64,000 bases of DNA from Mycolicibacterium mucogenicum DSM 44124. GTDB taxonomy: Bacteria > Actinomycetota > Actinomycetes > Mycobacteriales > Mycobacteriaceae. Position numbers and translations under genes: made by a program. Positions 45,111-52,996 of the stretch are shown here, piece by piece. Every line of letters starts with the position of its first letter. Position 1 is the first letter of the stretch. The stretch covers positions 1,550,001 to 1,614,000 of the forward strand of contig NZ_CP062008.1 in assembly GCF_005670685.2 (NCBI RefSeq). Direction: 5' to 3'. A model generated the notes under the pieces. That model saw only the letters and a program-made list of their open reading frames with translations. It was not told where the DNA came from and ran no database searches.

Positions 45111-46684
45111 CCGGCTTCCTTCGCAGTAGCGGCTACTTCGTGGGCATTGGCGGTGCCGGGCCCGTACCGGTATACGTCGAGGTCGTAATGGCGGTTCTGC
45201 CAGTACATCTCGCCGTGCGTGGTCGGCCGGAACGGGGAATCGCCGTGGTAGTCGATGTAGTACGTGTTGGACCCGGCGCAGGTCGGCGTGAACAGGACAT
45301 TCCGCGCCTGCCGCCGGAGGCAGTACTGGAAATAGGCGTCATGGACTTCGCGCCGGATCTCGACCTCCCGCGCGCCGCGGCGCTTGGCTTCGGCGATCGC
45401 GCGGCTCAGGTGGGCCGCGGTGGCCTCGATCATCCACAGATAAGACCCGAGCACGAAGCCGTAGGGGCCGGTGATCATGAACATGTTCGGGAAGCCGGGT
45501 ACGGACACACCCTGATAGGCCTGAAAGCGATTGACCGCCCAGAACTCCGCGGCGTCGAGTCCGTCCCGGCCGACGACGGGGAACGGCGGTACCGAATCCC
45601 GTTCCCACAGCTTGAATCCGGTCGCGCAGATGAGGACGTCGACCTCGTGCTCGACGCCGTCGGCGGTCACCACGCCGGTCTCGGTGATGCGCTCGATGGC
45701 GTCGGTCACCAGGCTCACGTCGCTCCGGTTGAACGTCTTGAGGTAGTCGTTGGACATCGACGGGCGCTTGCAGCCCAGGCCGTAGCGGGGGATCAATTTC
45801 TCCCGGACCGCCGGGTCGGTGATCTGGCTGCGCATCCACGCCCGCACGGGTGCCTCGGCGAGCTTGCGCGTCGCCTCGACCATCCAGCTCGGCCCGGTGA
45901 GCATGCCGCCCATCCCGATCTCGGTCGCGACGGTGCCGACGGCGCGCAGCGCCGACCGCACCTGGCCGACCTCGAGCACCGCGCGGGTGAGGCCGTGAAT
46001 CTTGCTGTCGGGCTTGGGAAAAACCCAGATCGGTGTGCGCTGGAAGACCGTGAGGTGCGCCACCTCGTCGACGATCGCCGGGACCAGCTGCAGCGACGTC
46101 GCGCCCGTGCCGATGACCGCGACCCGCTTACCGGCCAACTCGACGTCGTGATCCCACAGTGCGGTGTGCATGAGAACCCCGCCGAAATCCTGCAGCCCGG
46201 GAATGTCCGGCAGCTTCGGCCGCTCGAGCCCGCCGACCGCCATCACCACGTGGCGGCCGGTCATCTCGGCACCACCATCGAACGTCAAGCGCCACACGCT
46301 GTTCTGCTCGTCGAACGTCGCAGCGGTCACGGTCGTGTTCAGCTGCAGTTTGTCGCGCAGGCCGTACTTGTCCACCATGTCGTCGGCGTAGTCCCGCAAC
46401 TCGCTGCCGGGTGCGAAGACCCGCGACCAGCCGCCGCGCTGCTCGTAGGAGAAGCTGTAGATCACGGACGGGATATCCACTGCCACACCGGGATAGGTGT
46501 TCGCGTGCCACGTGCCGCCGACATGATCCCACTTGTCGACGATGACGAAGTCATGGATCCCCTTGCGCTGGAGCGCGATACCGGCGCCGATGCCGCCGAA
46601 CCCGGCGCCGACGATCACCACCTCGTGATCGGGATCGTGTCGCTCCGCCGTGGTCGGCCGCGCAGCCTTAGCGCTCGTGGTCAT
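45107..46684 (-). CDS. Type I Baeyer-Villiger monooxygenase
   Basis: 525 residues. Two dinucleotide motifs: FAD VVIVGAGFGGIGAGIAL and NADPH RVAVIGTGATSLQLVPAI. Between them is the Baeyer-Villiger fingerprint FGGVLMHTALWD (F-x-G-x-x-x-H-x-x-x-W-D/P). GGTWHANTYPGVAVDIPS is the conserved FAD-site block. Inserts oxygen beside a ketone, or oxidises S/N groups, using NADPH and O2. Third gene of an operon with two diiron-like hydrolases before it and an SDR after it. Natural substrate unknown; a fatty or steroid ketone is plausible. Confidence 0.9.
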   Translation of the reverse strand: MTTSAKAARPTTAERHDPDHEVVIVGAGFGGIGAGIALQRKGIHDFVIVDKWDHVGGTWHANTYPGVAVDIPSVIYSFSYEQRGGWSRVFAPGSELRDYADDMVDKYGLRDKLQLNTTVTAATFDEQNSVWRLTFDGGAEMTGRHVVMAVGGLERPKLPDIPGLQDFGGVLMHTALWDHDVELAGKRVAVIGTGATSLQLVPAIVDEVAHLTVFQRTPIWVFPKPDSKIHGLTRAVLEVGQVRSALRAVGTVATEIGMGGMLTGPSWMVEATRKLAEAPVRAWMRSQITDPAVREKLIPRYGLGCKRPSMSNDYLKTFNRSDVSLVTDAIERITETGVVTADGVEHEVDVLICATGFKLWERDSVPPFPVVGRDGLDAAEFWAVNRFQAYQGVSVPGFPNMFMITGPYGFVLGSYLWMIEATAAHLSRAIAEAKRRGAREVEIRREVHDAYFQYCLRRQARNVLFTPTCAGSNTYYIDYHGDSPFRPTTHGEMYWQNRHYDLDVYRYGPGTANAHEVAATAKEAG

Positions 46685-46696
46685 ATCTGTGCCCGA

Positions 46697-47578
46697 CTAC
46701 CGGACGTAGCCGACGAGTTCGCCGTCGGCGCCGAACAAGTCGTGCTGCCAGCGGGCCAGGAGCTCCTCGGTGGGCACGTCGTCGGGGTGGAAGCCGGGCC
46801 GTAGATATTCGGCGATCTCCCCGAGGATGCCGCGCACCAGCGGCCCGCGGAAGACGCCGTAGGTCTGGCGGAGCACCGTGATCGGTCGCGGCCATGCCGT
46901 CGGGTCCAGCAGGATCGACAACGCCACCGCGGCGGTGACGACCGGGATGGTCAGGAAGTACATGAACCACATGACCGCGATGCGGGTGCGCTCGGAACCG
47001 CCCACCGACCGGTAGACGTCGAAGGCGACGGATTTGTGCTCCAGTTCCTCCATGGCGTGCCAGTTCAACAGGCGCCAGACCTCGGGATCGCCTGGGATCG
47101 CCTGGATTTCGTCGTTCGACAGCACCCGTGCGCCCAGCACCGCGGTGTAGTGCTCGGCGGCGGCCGTCATCGCCAGGTGCACCTTCGCCGGGATCAGCTT
47201 CTCGATGCGGAGCACGACCTTCTGGCGCACGCTCGTCGGGGCGAACAGCAGGAGCCGGACGAGGGGATAGCCCATGTCGGCGAGCTGGGTGTTCAACTTG
47301 CGGTGCTCCTGACCGTGCACGGACTCCTGGCCGATGAAGCCGGCGACCCGTCGCTTGAGATCGGGATCGGTGATCTGGTCGGAGAAGCGGCGAACGGACC
47401 GGATGAACGACTCCTCGCCGGGTGGGAAGGAACCGGACAACACCGCCACCAGGTGGCTGAACACGATGTCGCCCTCGACGAAATGCCGGTGCAGCGGTTC
47501 GGGTTCCCCGAACCGGAACCGCATCCGGCGGACCTTGGGAAACGCGACCGCATGCGCGGTGATGGGGTCAGCACTCAT
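46697..47578 (-). CDS. Predicted metal-dependent hydrolase (COG3687, ferritin-like helical)
   Basis: 293 residues. Family motifs: FVEGDIVFSHLVAVLSGSFPPGEESFIRSVR, GFIGQESVHGQEHRKLN, TAAAEHYTAVL, WHAMEELEHKSVAFDVY. The repeated E-x-x-H/E-H pattern on four helices is that of a carboxylate-bridged diiron or similar metal site. One to two membrane-like helices in the C-terminal third (IAVMWFMYFLTIPVVTAAVALSILL) suggest membrane association. About 60 percent identical by eye to the next gene. Function unknown. GGAAGGA ribosome site. Confidence 0.8.
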   Translation of the reverse strand: MSADPITAHAVAFPKVRRMRFRFGEPEPLHRHFVEGDIVFSHLVAVLSGSFPPGEESFIRSVRRFSDQITDPDLKRRVAGFIGQESVHGQEHRKLNTQLADMGYPLVRLLLFAPTSVRQKVVLRIEKLIPAKVHLAMTAAAEHYTAVLGARVLSNDEIQAIPGDPEVWRLLNWHAMEELEHKSVAFDVYRSVGGSERTRIAVMWFMYFLTIPVVTAAVALSILLDPTAWPRPITVLRQTYGVFRGPLVRGILGEIAEYLRPGFHPDDVPTEELLARWQHDLFGADGELVGYVR

Positions 47579-47602
47579 GATCGATTCCTTCCGTTCTGCC
47601 GG

Positions 47603-48493
47603 CTATCTGAGGTGGTCGACGAGGACGCCGTCGGCGCCGAAGAGGGTGTCGCGCCACTGCTGGGCCAGTGCGCTGGTGTCGACGTCGTCCGGATGGAATC
47701 CGGGACGCAGGTAGACCGCGAGGTCGGGTAACAGGCCCTTGAATATCGGGCCGGTGAACAGTTCGTACGTCTCGCGTACCAGGCGGTCGGGCCGGCGCCG
47801 TGCCACGGGATCGGACCCGACCGAGACGGCGAGCGAGATGAGCGTCACCGGCAGCAGCAGGGCACACGCCGCCACCATGACCGCGATGCGGGTGCGCTCG
47901 GTGCCGCCGACGGCGCGGTAGACGTCGAAGGCCACCGATTTGTGCTCGAGTTCTTCCAGCGCATGCCAATTCAGCAGATGCCACACCTCGGGATCGGCCG
48001 GGATCGCCTGCAGCTCGTCGCTCGAGAGCACCCGCTCGGCCAGCACCGCGGTGTAGTGCTCGGCGGCGGCCGTCAATGCCAGATGGACATGCGCGGGCAA
48101 CCGGTCTTCGAACCGAATCCGCTTGTCTTTGAAGGATTCTGAATCCCACCACGCGATGGGGTAGCCCATCGCGACCAGCTTCTCGTTGAGGTGCCGGTGC
48201 TCCTGCCCGTGCATGGACTCCTGGCCGATGAAGCCGGCGACCCGTTTCTTGAGGCCGGGATCGGTGATCCGGTCGGCGAATCGGCGGACCGATCGGATGA
48301 AGCCCTCCTCGCCGGGCGGAAATGCGCCCGAGAGACCGGCGACGAAATGGCTGAACACCATGTCGCCGGCGACGAAGTACTTCCGGCTCGCCTCCTCGGC
48401 GAATCGGAAGCGGATTCGCCGGGTCCGGGGATAGGGCGCCTGGGAGCTGGGCTCCGGCGGCGCCGTCGGGTGTTGCCTGCTGCGTACGGCCAT
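47603..48493 (-). CDS. Predicted metal-dependent hydrolase (COG3687), tandem paralogue
   Basis: 296 residues, same motifs in the same order as the following copy: FSHFVAGLSGAFPPGEEGFIRSVRRFADRITDP, GQESMHGQEHRHLN, AEHYTAVLAERVLS, WHALEELEHKSVAFDVYRAVGG. It differs in the N-terminus and in the region WWDSESFKDKRIRFEDRLPAH. First gene of the operon with the paralogue, the monooxygenase and the SDR; GAGGAAAG ribosome site. An inverted repeat at 48523-48543 lies 30 bases upstream. Confidence 0.8.
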   Translation of the reverse strand: MAVRSRQHPTAPPEPSSQAPYPRTRRIRFRFAEEASRKYFVAGDMVFSHFVAGLSGAFPPGEEGFIRSVRRFADRITDPGLKKRVAGFIGQESMHGQEHRHLNEKLVAMGYPIAWWDSESFKDKRIRFEDRLPAHVHLALTAAAEHYTAVLAERVLSSDELQAIPADPEVWHLLNWHALEELEHKSVAFDVYRAVGGTERTRIAVMVAACALLLPVTLISLAVSVGSDPVARRRPDRLVRETYELFTGPIFKGLLPDLAVYLRPGFHPDDVDTSALAQQWRDTLFGADGVLVDHLR

Positions 48494-48522
48494 GCCGCCA
48501 GCCTTTCCTCGAACAATCAGTA

Positions 48523-48543
48523 ACTAGTACCGCGAGTTCTAGT
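48523..48543. promoter_or_regulatory. Inverted repeat ACTAGTAC-N5-GTTCTAGT, candidate operator
   Basis: Arms match at 7 of 8 positions. It lies 30 bases upstream of the hydrolase operon and 98 bases downstream of the TetR stop. The half-site GTTCTAGT resembles half-sites of the cholesterol regulator KstR (recalled), but spacing differs. Confidence 0.5.
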
Positions 48544-48640
48544 AGTTCGAAGTTACGACGGCATGCGCCATTGCGCAAGGGTTTTGGATAACGACGTTTT
48601 CTGAGCTGCCCGTGTGCAGGTCAGGAGGACCGGCCGTGGC

Positions 48641-49348
48641 TCAGTCGGTGGTGCCGAACAACGCCATCTGCTCGTCGGGTGCGATGACGACACCGCGGGC
48701 AGCGGCCGCCGCTGACACCGCACCCCAGATCACGGGGGTCAACTGGGCGATGAGTTCGTCTTTGCCGATCGTCGGTTCGTTGAGCCAGCGCAGCACGCCG
48801 AGCGCCACGGAGCCGAGGATCGCGTCGGCCGTGTATTCGAGATGATCGCCGTCGCCGCCGTGGGCCCGCACCATCGCCGCGAGGACCTCGGTCATCGCGC
48901 TGGACAGGTTGCGGCCGTTCTCGAGCAGCTTGGTCCGGGAATGGTCGTCGCTGAAATGGGAGCCGACGACGAACCGAAAGAGGTTGGGGCGCTCGGCCAC
49001 CAGGTCGACATAGCCGGTCAGCGCAGAACTCACCAGCTCCAGCGCCGTCGCGGTGACGTGGAAGCACGGCATCACGCGCTGCACGATCAGCTCCTGCATG
49101 CGCTCACCGACCGCGGCGAACAGCGTCTCCTTGTCGGTGAAGAAGCGATAGAGCTTCGGCCGCGGGACGCCGGCGGTTTTCACCACGTCGTCGATCGACA
49201 GGTCGGGCCCGTACTCGTCGATCGCCCGCAGGGTCGCCTCGATCAGGTCGGCCTTCACCGTCGCGCGGTGCGCCCGCCAGCGGTCGGCCCGCGCGTCACC
49301 GGTCGGTGCGGACATCCGCACCGCGACACGGGTGGCATCCACGGGCAT
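48641..49348 (-). CDS. TetR-family regulator (position of Rv2472)
   Basis: 235 residues. Helix-turn-helix LSIDDVVKTAGVPRPKLYRFFTDKETLFAAVGERM and helical ligand domain with a long C-terminal helix EPTIGKDELIAQLTPVIWG. Its ATG at 49348 lies 3 bases after the aglA stop, so glbO-aglA-tetR form one unit; a second candidate start is the ATG at 49315. It may control the hydrolase operon that follows on the same strand (inference). Confidence 0.82.
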   Translation of the reverse strand: MPVDATRVAVRMSAPTGDARADRWRAHRATVKADLIEATLRAIDEYGPDLSIDDVVKTAGVPRPKLYRFFTDKETLFAAVGERMQELIVQRVMPCFHVTATALELVSSALTGYVDLVAERPNLFRFVVGSHFSDDHSRTKLLENGRNLSSAMTEVLAAMVRAHGGDGDHLEYTADAILGSVALGVLRWLNEPTIGKDELIAQLTPVIWGAVSAAAAARGVVIAPDEQMALFGTTD

Positions 49349-49351
49349 GGG

Positions 49352-50920
49352 CTAATCGTAAGTCAGCCAGAGGGCCGTGTCGGGTGGGATTTGCCCGTTG
49401 GGCAGTGGCCCGCTGGCGAGCACCACCCGGCCGGCGGGGACGTCGACCGCGGTGCTGCCCGCATTCAGCAGGCATACCAACCCGTCCTCGCACCGGAATG
49501 CCAGCAGCTCCGGCGCGGTCGGCAGCCACCGCACCGAGCGGCCCAAAACTGTTCGGCCCCGGCGTAATTCGATGGCGCGCCGGAAGAGCGACAACGTCGA
49601 ATCCGGTTCGTCGGTCTGCGCGGCGACGGTCAACGGCCCCCAGCCGTCGGGCATGGGGAGCCAGGTGTGCGCGGTCGCCGAGAACCCGTACGGCGCGCGG
49701 TCTCCGGACCAGGGCAGTGGCACCCGGCAGCCGTCGCGGCCCCGCTCGGTGTGGCCGGACCGTTCCCAGACGGGGTCCTGCAGGACGTCGTCGGGCAACT
49801 CGACGTTGGGTAGTCCGAGTTCTTCGCCGTTGTAGACGAACACCGCGCCCGGCAGTGCCAGCATCACCAGCGCCATCGCCCGGGCGCGCGAAAGTCCCTG
49901 TACGCCATCGCCGTAACGGGTGACCTCGCGTTCGACGTCGTGGTTGGACAGTGTCCAGGTGGGCGGTGAGTCGGCCAGTGCGGCGGCGGCCAGGGAATTC
50001 TCGATCGCCTCGCGGACGGCGGTCGCGGTGAAATCGGCTCGTACCAAACGGAAATTGAAGCCCAGATGCAGCTCGTCGGGCCGGAGGTACTTGGCGAAAT
50101 CCTCGTTGTCGAAAACCCAGACCTCGCCGACGGTGGCCGCGTCGGGGTAGTCGTCGAGCACCGTCCGGATACCGCGGTGGATGGCGTGCACACCGTCGTT
50201 GTTGAACCGCGGGTCGTCGGCCCGGGTGGCCAGCATGGTGCCGTCAGGATCGGCCATGTCCGGCAGGTCGGCCGGTTTCGCCATCCCGTGCGCGACGTCG
50301 ATCCGGAATCCGGCGACGCCGCGGTCCAGCCAGAACCGCAGCGTCCGTTCCAGATCCGCGGCGATCTCCGGGTTGTCCCAATTCAGGTCCGGCTGCGCGG
50401 CGTCGAACAGATGCAGATACCACTGGCCGGGCCGGCCGTCGGGTTCGATGACCCGGGTCCACGCCGGCCCGCCGAACACCGACGTCCAATTGTTGGGTGG
50501 CAGAACGCCGTCCGGCCCGCGGCCGTCGCGGAACAGGTAGCGGTCCCGTTCGGGACTGCCGGGCGGTGACGTCAGCGCCGCCCGGAACCACGGATGCGCC
50601 GAGCTGGTGTGGTTGGGGACCAGGTCCATGGTGACCTTGATGCCCGCCGCGTCGGCGGCGGCGATCAATCGATCGAGGGCCGCCATGCCGCCGAACAGGG
50701 GATCGACGTCACGCGGGTCGGCGACGTCGTACCCGTGATCGACCATGGGGGAGACCATCACCGGGTTGAGCCACAGCGCGTCGACACCGAGTGCGCGCAG
50801 ATGGTCCAGGTGCGCGGTCACGCCGTCGAGATCGCCGACACCGTCACCGTCGCTGTCGGCGAAAGAACGCGGGTAGAGCTGATAGAAGACCGCGCGTGAC
50901 CACCACCGCGGATCTGTCAT
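49352..50920 (-). CDS. aglA: Alpha-glucosidase (GH13)
   Basis: 522 residues from the ATG at 50920, which overlaps the glbO stop by one base (TGATG); the longer upstream reading is antisense to glbO. GH13 regions: I VDLVPNHTS-type (MDLVPNHTSSAHPW), II GFRIDVAHG with the nucleophile Asp, III VGEVWVF with the acid Glu, IV LSNHDVERE with the transition-state Asp. N-terminal WWSRAVFYQLYPRSFADSDGDGVGDLDGV is typical of oligo-1,6- or alpha-glucosidases. Cytoplasmic, hydrolyses alpha-glucosides or trehalose-related sugars. Matches Rv2471. Confidence 0.92.
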   Translation of the reverse strand: MTDPRWWSRAVFYQLYPRSFADSDGDGVGDLDGVTAHLDHLRALGVDALWLNPVMVSPMVDHGYDVADPRDVDPLFGGMAALDRLIAAADAAGIKVTMDLVPNHTSSAHPWFRAALTSPPGSPERDRYLFRDGRGPDGVLPPNNWTSVFGGPAWTRVIEPDGRPGQWYLHLFDAAQPDLNWDNPEIAADLERTLRFWLDRGVAGFRIDVAHGMAKPADLPDMADPDGTMLATRADDPRFNNDGVHAIHRGIRTVLDDYPDAATVGEVWVFDNEDFAKYLRPDELHLGFNFRLVRADFTATAVREAIENSLAAAALADSPPTWTLSNHDVEREVTRYGDGVQGLSRARAMALVMLALPGAVFVYNGEELGLPNVELPDDVLQDPVWERSGHTERGRDGCRVPLPWSGDRAPYGFSATAHTWLPMPDGWGPLTVAAQTDEPDSTLSLFRRAIELRRGRTVLGRSVRWLPTAPELLAFRCEDGLVCLLNAGSTAVDVPAGRVVLASGPLPNGQIPPDTALWLTYD

Positions 50921-51324
50921 CAGAACGCCGAGTTGACCATGTGCTGGGCGGCCATGTCGAAGTAGTCGAGCAGCGCCTGCCGGTGCGCGTCGTCGATGGT
51001 CTCGGGCCCGATCGAGGCGAGCGCGCTGTGCATGCACCGCAGCCAGGCGTCGCGCTCGAGGTAGCCGATCCGGAACGGGGCGTGCCGCATCCGCAGCCGG
51101 GGGTGGCCGCGTTCCTGGCCGTAGGTGCGGGGGCCGCCCCAATACTGCTCGAGGAACATCCGCAGCCGGTGCTCGGCGCCGTCGAGGTCGTCCTCCGGAT
51201 ACAGCGGGCGCAGGATTTCGTCGTCGCGGACCAGTTGGTAGAACCGCGACACCAGGAGCCCGAAGGTCTCCGCCCCACCGACTTCGTCGTAGAACGACCG
51301 CTGCGCCTCTGTCACGGTCGCCAT
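50920..51324 (-). CDS. glbO: Group II truncated hemoglobin
   Basis: 134 residues from the ATG at 51324; an ATG at 51354 is also possible but adds residues absent from M. tuberculosis Glb[41 protein letters not shown], then [28 protein letters not shown] with the proximal His, and [13 protein letters not shown] with the group II Trp G8. Binds O2 tightly and may work with terminal oxidases or detoxify nitric oxide. Genes for oxidase-associated proteins lie 0.8 kb away. Confidence 0.93.
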   Translation of the reverse strand: MATVTEAQRSFYDEVGGAETFGLLVSRFYQLVRDDEILRPLYPEDDLDGAEHRLRMFLEQYWGGPRTYGQERGHPRLRMRHAPFRIGYLERDAWLRCMHSALASIGPETIDDAHRQALLDYFDMAAQHMVNSAF

Positions 51325-51456
51325 TGTCCACGAGGACGCGATGACGCGTTCCATGCGGGACTCGTCACGCGAAGTTCATCGAATGGTCCAGCTAAGACGT
51401 CAGAATTCTCGTGCGTTGTCTGTCGATCCGTGGTGAACTGTCAGCACGGAGGACGT

Positions 51457-52098
51457 ATGTCGCAACGGAGGAAGGTCCGCGGCCACAGACTTCACGGCGC
51501 CGCGGCGGGTTCGCCTGTGTCGAGCCCGGCACTGTCATCACCCCTGCACGCAGTCGAATCAAGTCCCGCCGACGGTTCACTCTGGGGCCGCCGCCGCGTC
51601 CTGCTGCTGAATTCGACCTACGAACCGTTGACCGCGCTGCCCATGCGGCGCGCCGTGATCATGGTGCTGTGCGGCAAGGCCGATGTGGTGCACGCCGATC
51701 CGTCCGGGCCGGTCATACACTCGGCGACCCGCGCGGTCGCCGTCCCGTCGGTCATCCGGCTGCGTAGTTATGTGCGGGTCCCATATCGGGCCCGCATTCC
51801 CATGACGCGGGCCGCGTTGATGCACCGGGACCGGTTCCGCTGTGCGTACTGCGGCGGCAAGGCCGACACCGTCGACCACGTCGTGCCGCGCAGCCGCGGT
51901 GGCGAGCACTCCTGGGAGAACTGCGTCGCGGCGTGCGGTCCGTGCAATCACCGCAAGGCCGACCGGCTGCTGACCGAACTCGGCTGGACCCTGCACGCGG
52001 TGCCGCTGCCGCCCAAAGGACAGCATTGGCGGCTGCTCTCGGCGGTCAAGGAGCTCGATCCGGCCTGGGTGCGGTACCTCGGCGAAGGCGCCGCCTGA
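51457..52098 (+). CDS. HNH endonuclease family protein (Rv2469c type)
   Basis: 213 residues. Basic, Ser/Pro-rich N-terminus of about 50 residues, then a conserved N-terminal block VLLLNSTYEPLTALPMRRAVIMVLCGKADVV and an HNH domain DRFRCAYCGGKADTVDHVVPRSRGGEHSWENCVAACGPCNHRKADRLL with CxxC pairs and D-H...N...H. This HNH subtype is chromosomal and widely conserved in actinobacteria; unlike the DUF222 protein it is not repeated. Nucleic acid target unknown. GGAGG 5 bases before the ATG. Confidence 0.88.
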   Translation: MSQRRKVRGHRLHGAAAGSPVSSPALSSPLHAVESSPADGSLWGRRRVLLLNSTYEPLTALPMRRAVIMVLCGKADVVHADPSGPVIHSATRAVAVPSVIRLRSYVRVPYRARIPMTRAALMHRDRFRCAYCGGKADTVDHVVPRSRGGEHSWENCVAACGPCNHRKADRLLTELGWTLHAVPLPPKGQHWRLLSAVKELDPAWVRYLGEGAA

Positions 52099-52149
52099 CA
52101 TCCGCGGCCGGATTGCCCCTGTCCTCAGCGTGAGCGGTGTACGTACTGA

Positions 52150-52155
52150 TACGGT
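52150..52155 (+). promoter_or_regulatory. Candidate -10 (TACGGT) of a leaderless transcript
   Basis: TANNNT hexamer ending 6 bases before the GTG at 52162, with no ribosome site between. This is the usual layout of leaderless mycobacterial mRNAs. Confidence 0.45.
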
Positions 52156-52161
52156 TTGCGC

Positions 52162-52392
52162 GTGAGCATTGCACTTACTCATTCGCTGCTCGGTGGCGTG
52201 CCGCTGGCGCTGCTGCTGGTGCTTGGCGCGCTGTTCTTGCTGCGCAAGAGTCCGCATCCGGACACCTACAAGATGACCGACAAGTGGACCCACGCCCCGA
52301 TCCTGTGGGCGGCCGAGGAACCGGCGGATCACGGCCACGGTGGCCATGACTCGCACCTGACTGTGGGAGGTGGCGCAAGTGGCAAGTGGTAG
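52162..52392 (+). CDS. Small single-helix membrane protein, likely cytochrome oxidase-associated subunit
   Basis: 76 residues. One membrane helix ([19 protein letters not shown]) near the N-terminus and a His-rich soluble tail with [10 protein letters not shown]. By gene order (glbO, HNH, this, next) it corresponds to M. smegmatis MSMEG_4693, which I recall as a subunit of the aa3 oxidase in the bcc-aa3 supercomplex structures. The mapping from order is inference. Start GTG at 52162 fits a leaderless mRNA. It overlaps the next gene by 14 bases. Confidence 0.7.
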   Translation: MSIALTHSLLGGVPLALLLVLGALFLLRKSPHPDTYKMTDKWTHAPILWAAEEPADHGHGGHDSHLTVGGGASGKW

Positions 52393-52855
52393 CCAGACCG
52401 AGGTCGCAAACATCGATCCGGCCAACCTGCCGTACGGCTACGCCGTCACGTACAGCGGCCGTATCTCCGGCGTCACCGAGCCCGGTGAGCTGTCGGTGCA
52501 CTACCCGTTCCCGGTCAAGGACCTGGTGTTCCTCGACGACGCCCTGAAGTACGGTTCGCGCGCCGCCGGCGCCCGCTTCGCCGTCTACATCGGCGACCTG
52601 GGTGCGGACACCGCCGCCACCGCGCGTGAGGTGCTGGCCACCGTGCCGACGCCGAACAACGCAGTGCTGCTGGCCGTCTCGCCGAACCAGAAGGCCATCG
52701 AGGTCGTCTACGGCGCCGAGGTCCGCGGCCGCGGTATCGAAGAGGCCGCTCCGCTGGGTGTCTCCGCGGCGGCGGCGTCGTTCAAGCAGGGCAACCTGAT
52801 GGACGGCCTCATCAGCGCGGTCCGCGTGCTGAGCGCCGGCGTCTCGCCCGCCTGA
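52379..52855 (+). CDS. DUF5130/TPM-like protein, likely supercomplex-associated
   Basis: 158 residues. The GTG at 52379 is chosen because GGAGG (52365-52369) is 9 bases upstream; the in-frame GTG at 52370 would abut it. [57 protein letters not shown] ... [19 protein letters not shown] resembles the TPM-domain (Psb32/YgcG) alpha/beta fold. It corresponds by order to MSMEG_4692, recalled as a peripheral protein of the bcc-aa3 supercomplex. No signal peptide. Orthologue position Rv2468c. Coupled to the small membrane protein. Confidence 0.72.
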   Translation: MASGSQTEVANIDPANLPYGYAVTYSGRISGVTEPGELSVHYPFPVKDLVFLDDALKYGSRAAGARFAVYIGDLGADTAATAREVLATVPTPNNAVLLAVSPNQKAIEVVYGAEVRGRGIEEAAPLGVSAAAASFKQGNLMDGLISAVRVLSAGVSPA

Positions 52856-52862
52856 TTTCGTT

Positions 52863-52905
52863 CACTCTGCCGGGTGCGAACCACTGGTTCGCACCCGGCA
52901 GAGTG
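52863..52905. terminator. Twenty-bp perfect hairpin
   Basis: Arms of 20 bp around ACT begin 8 bases after the stop of the DUF5130-type gene. No U tract. Serves both this gene and possibly the convergent AlkB gene, whose stop is 92 bases further. Confidence 0.8.
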
Positions 52906-52996
52906 CTATCCGGGGTTCGGTTGACCTGGCGCGGAGGGAGTCGCGCACTCGCGCGAACGCGCCGTCGCCGCAGAATCAGCGTGGCGCGCAGCGGGT

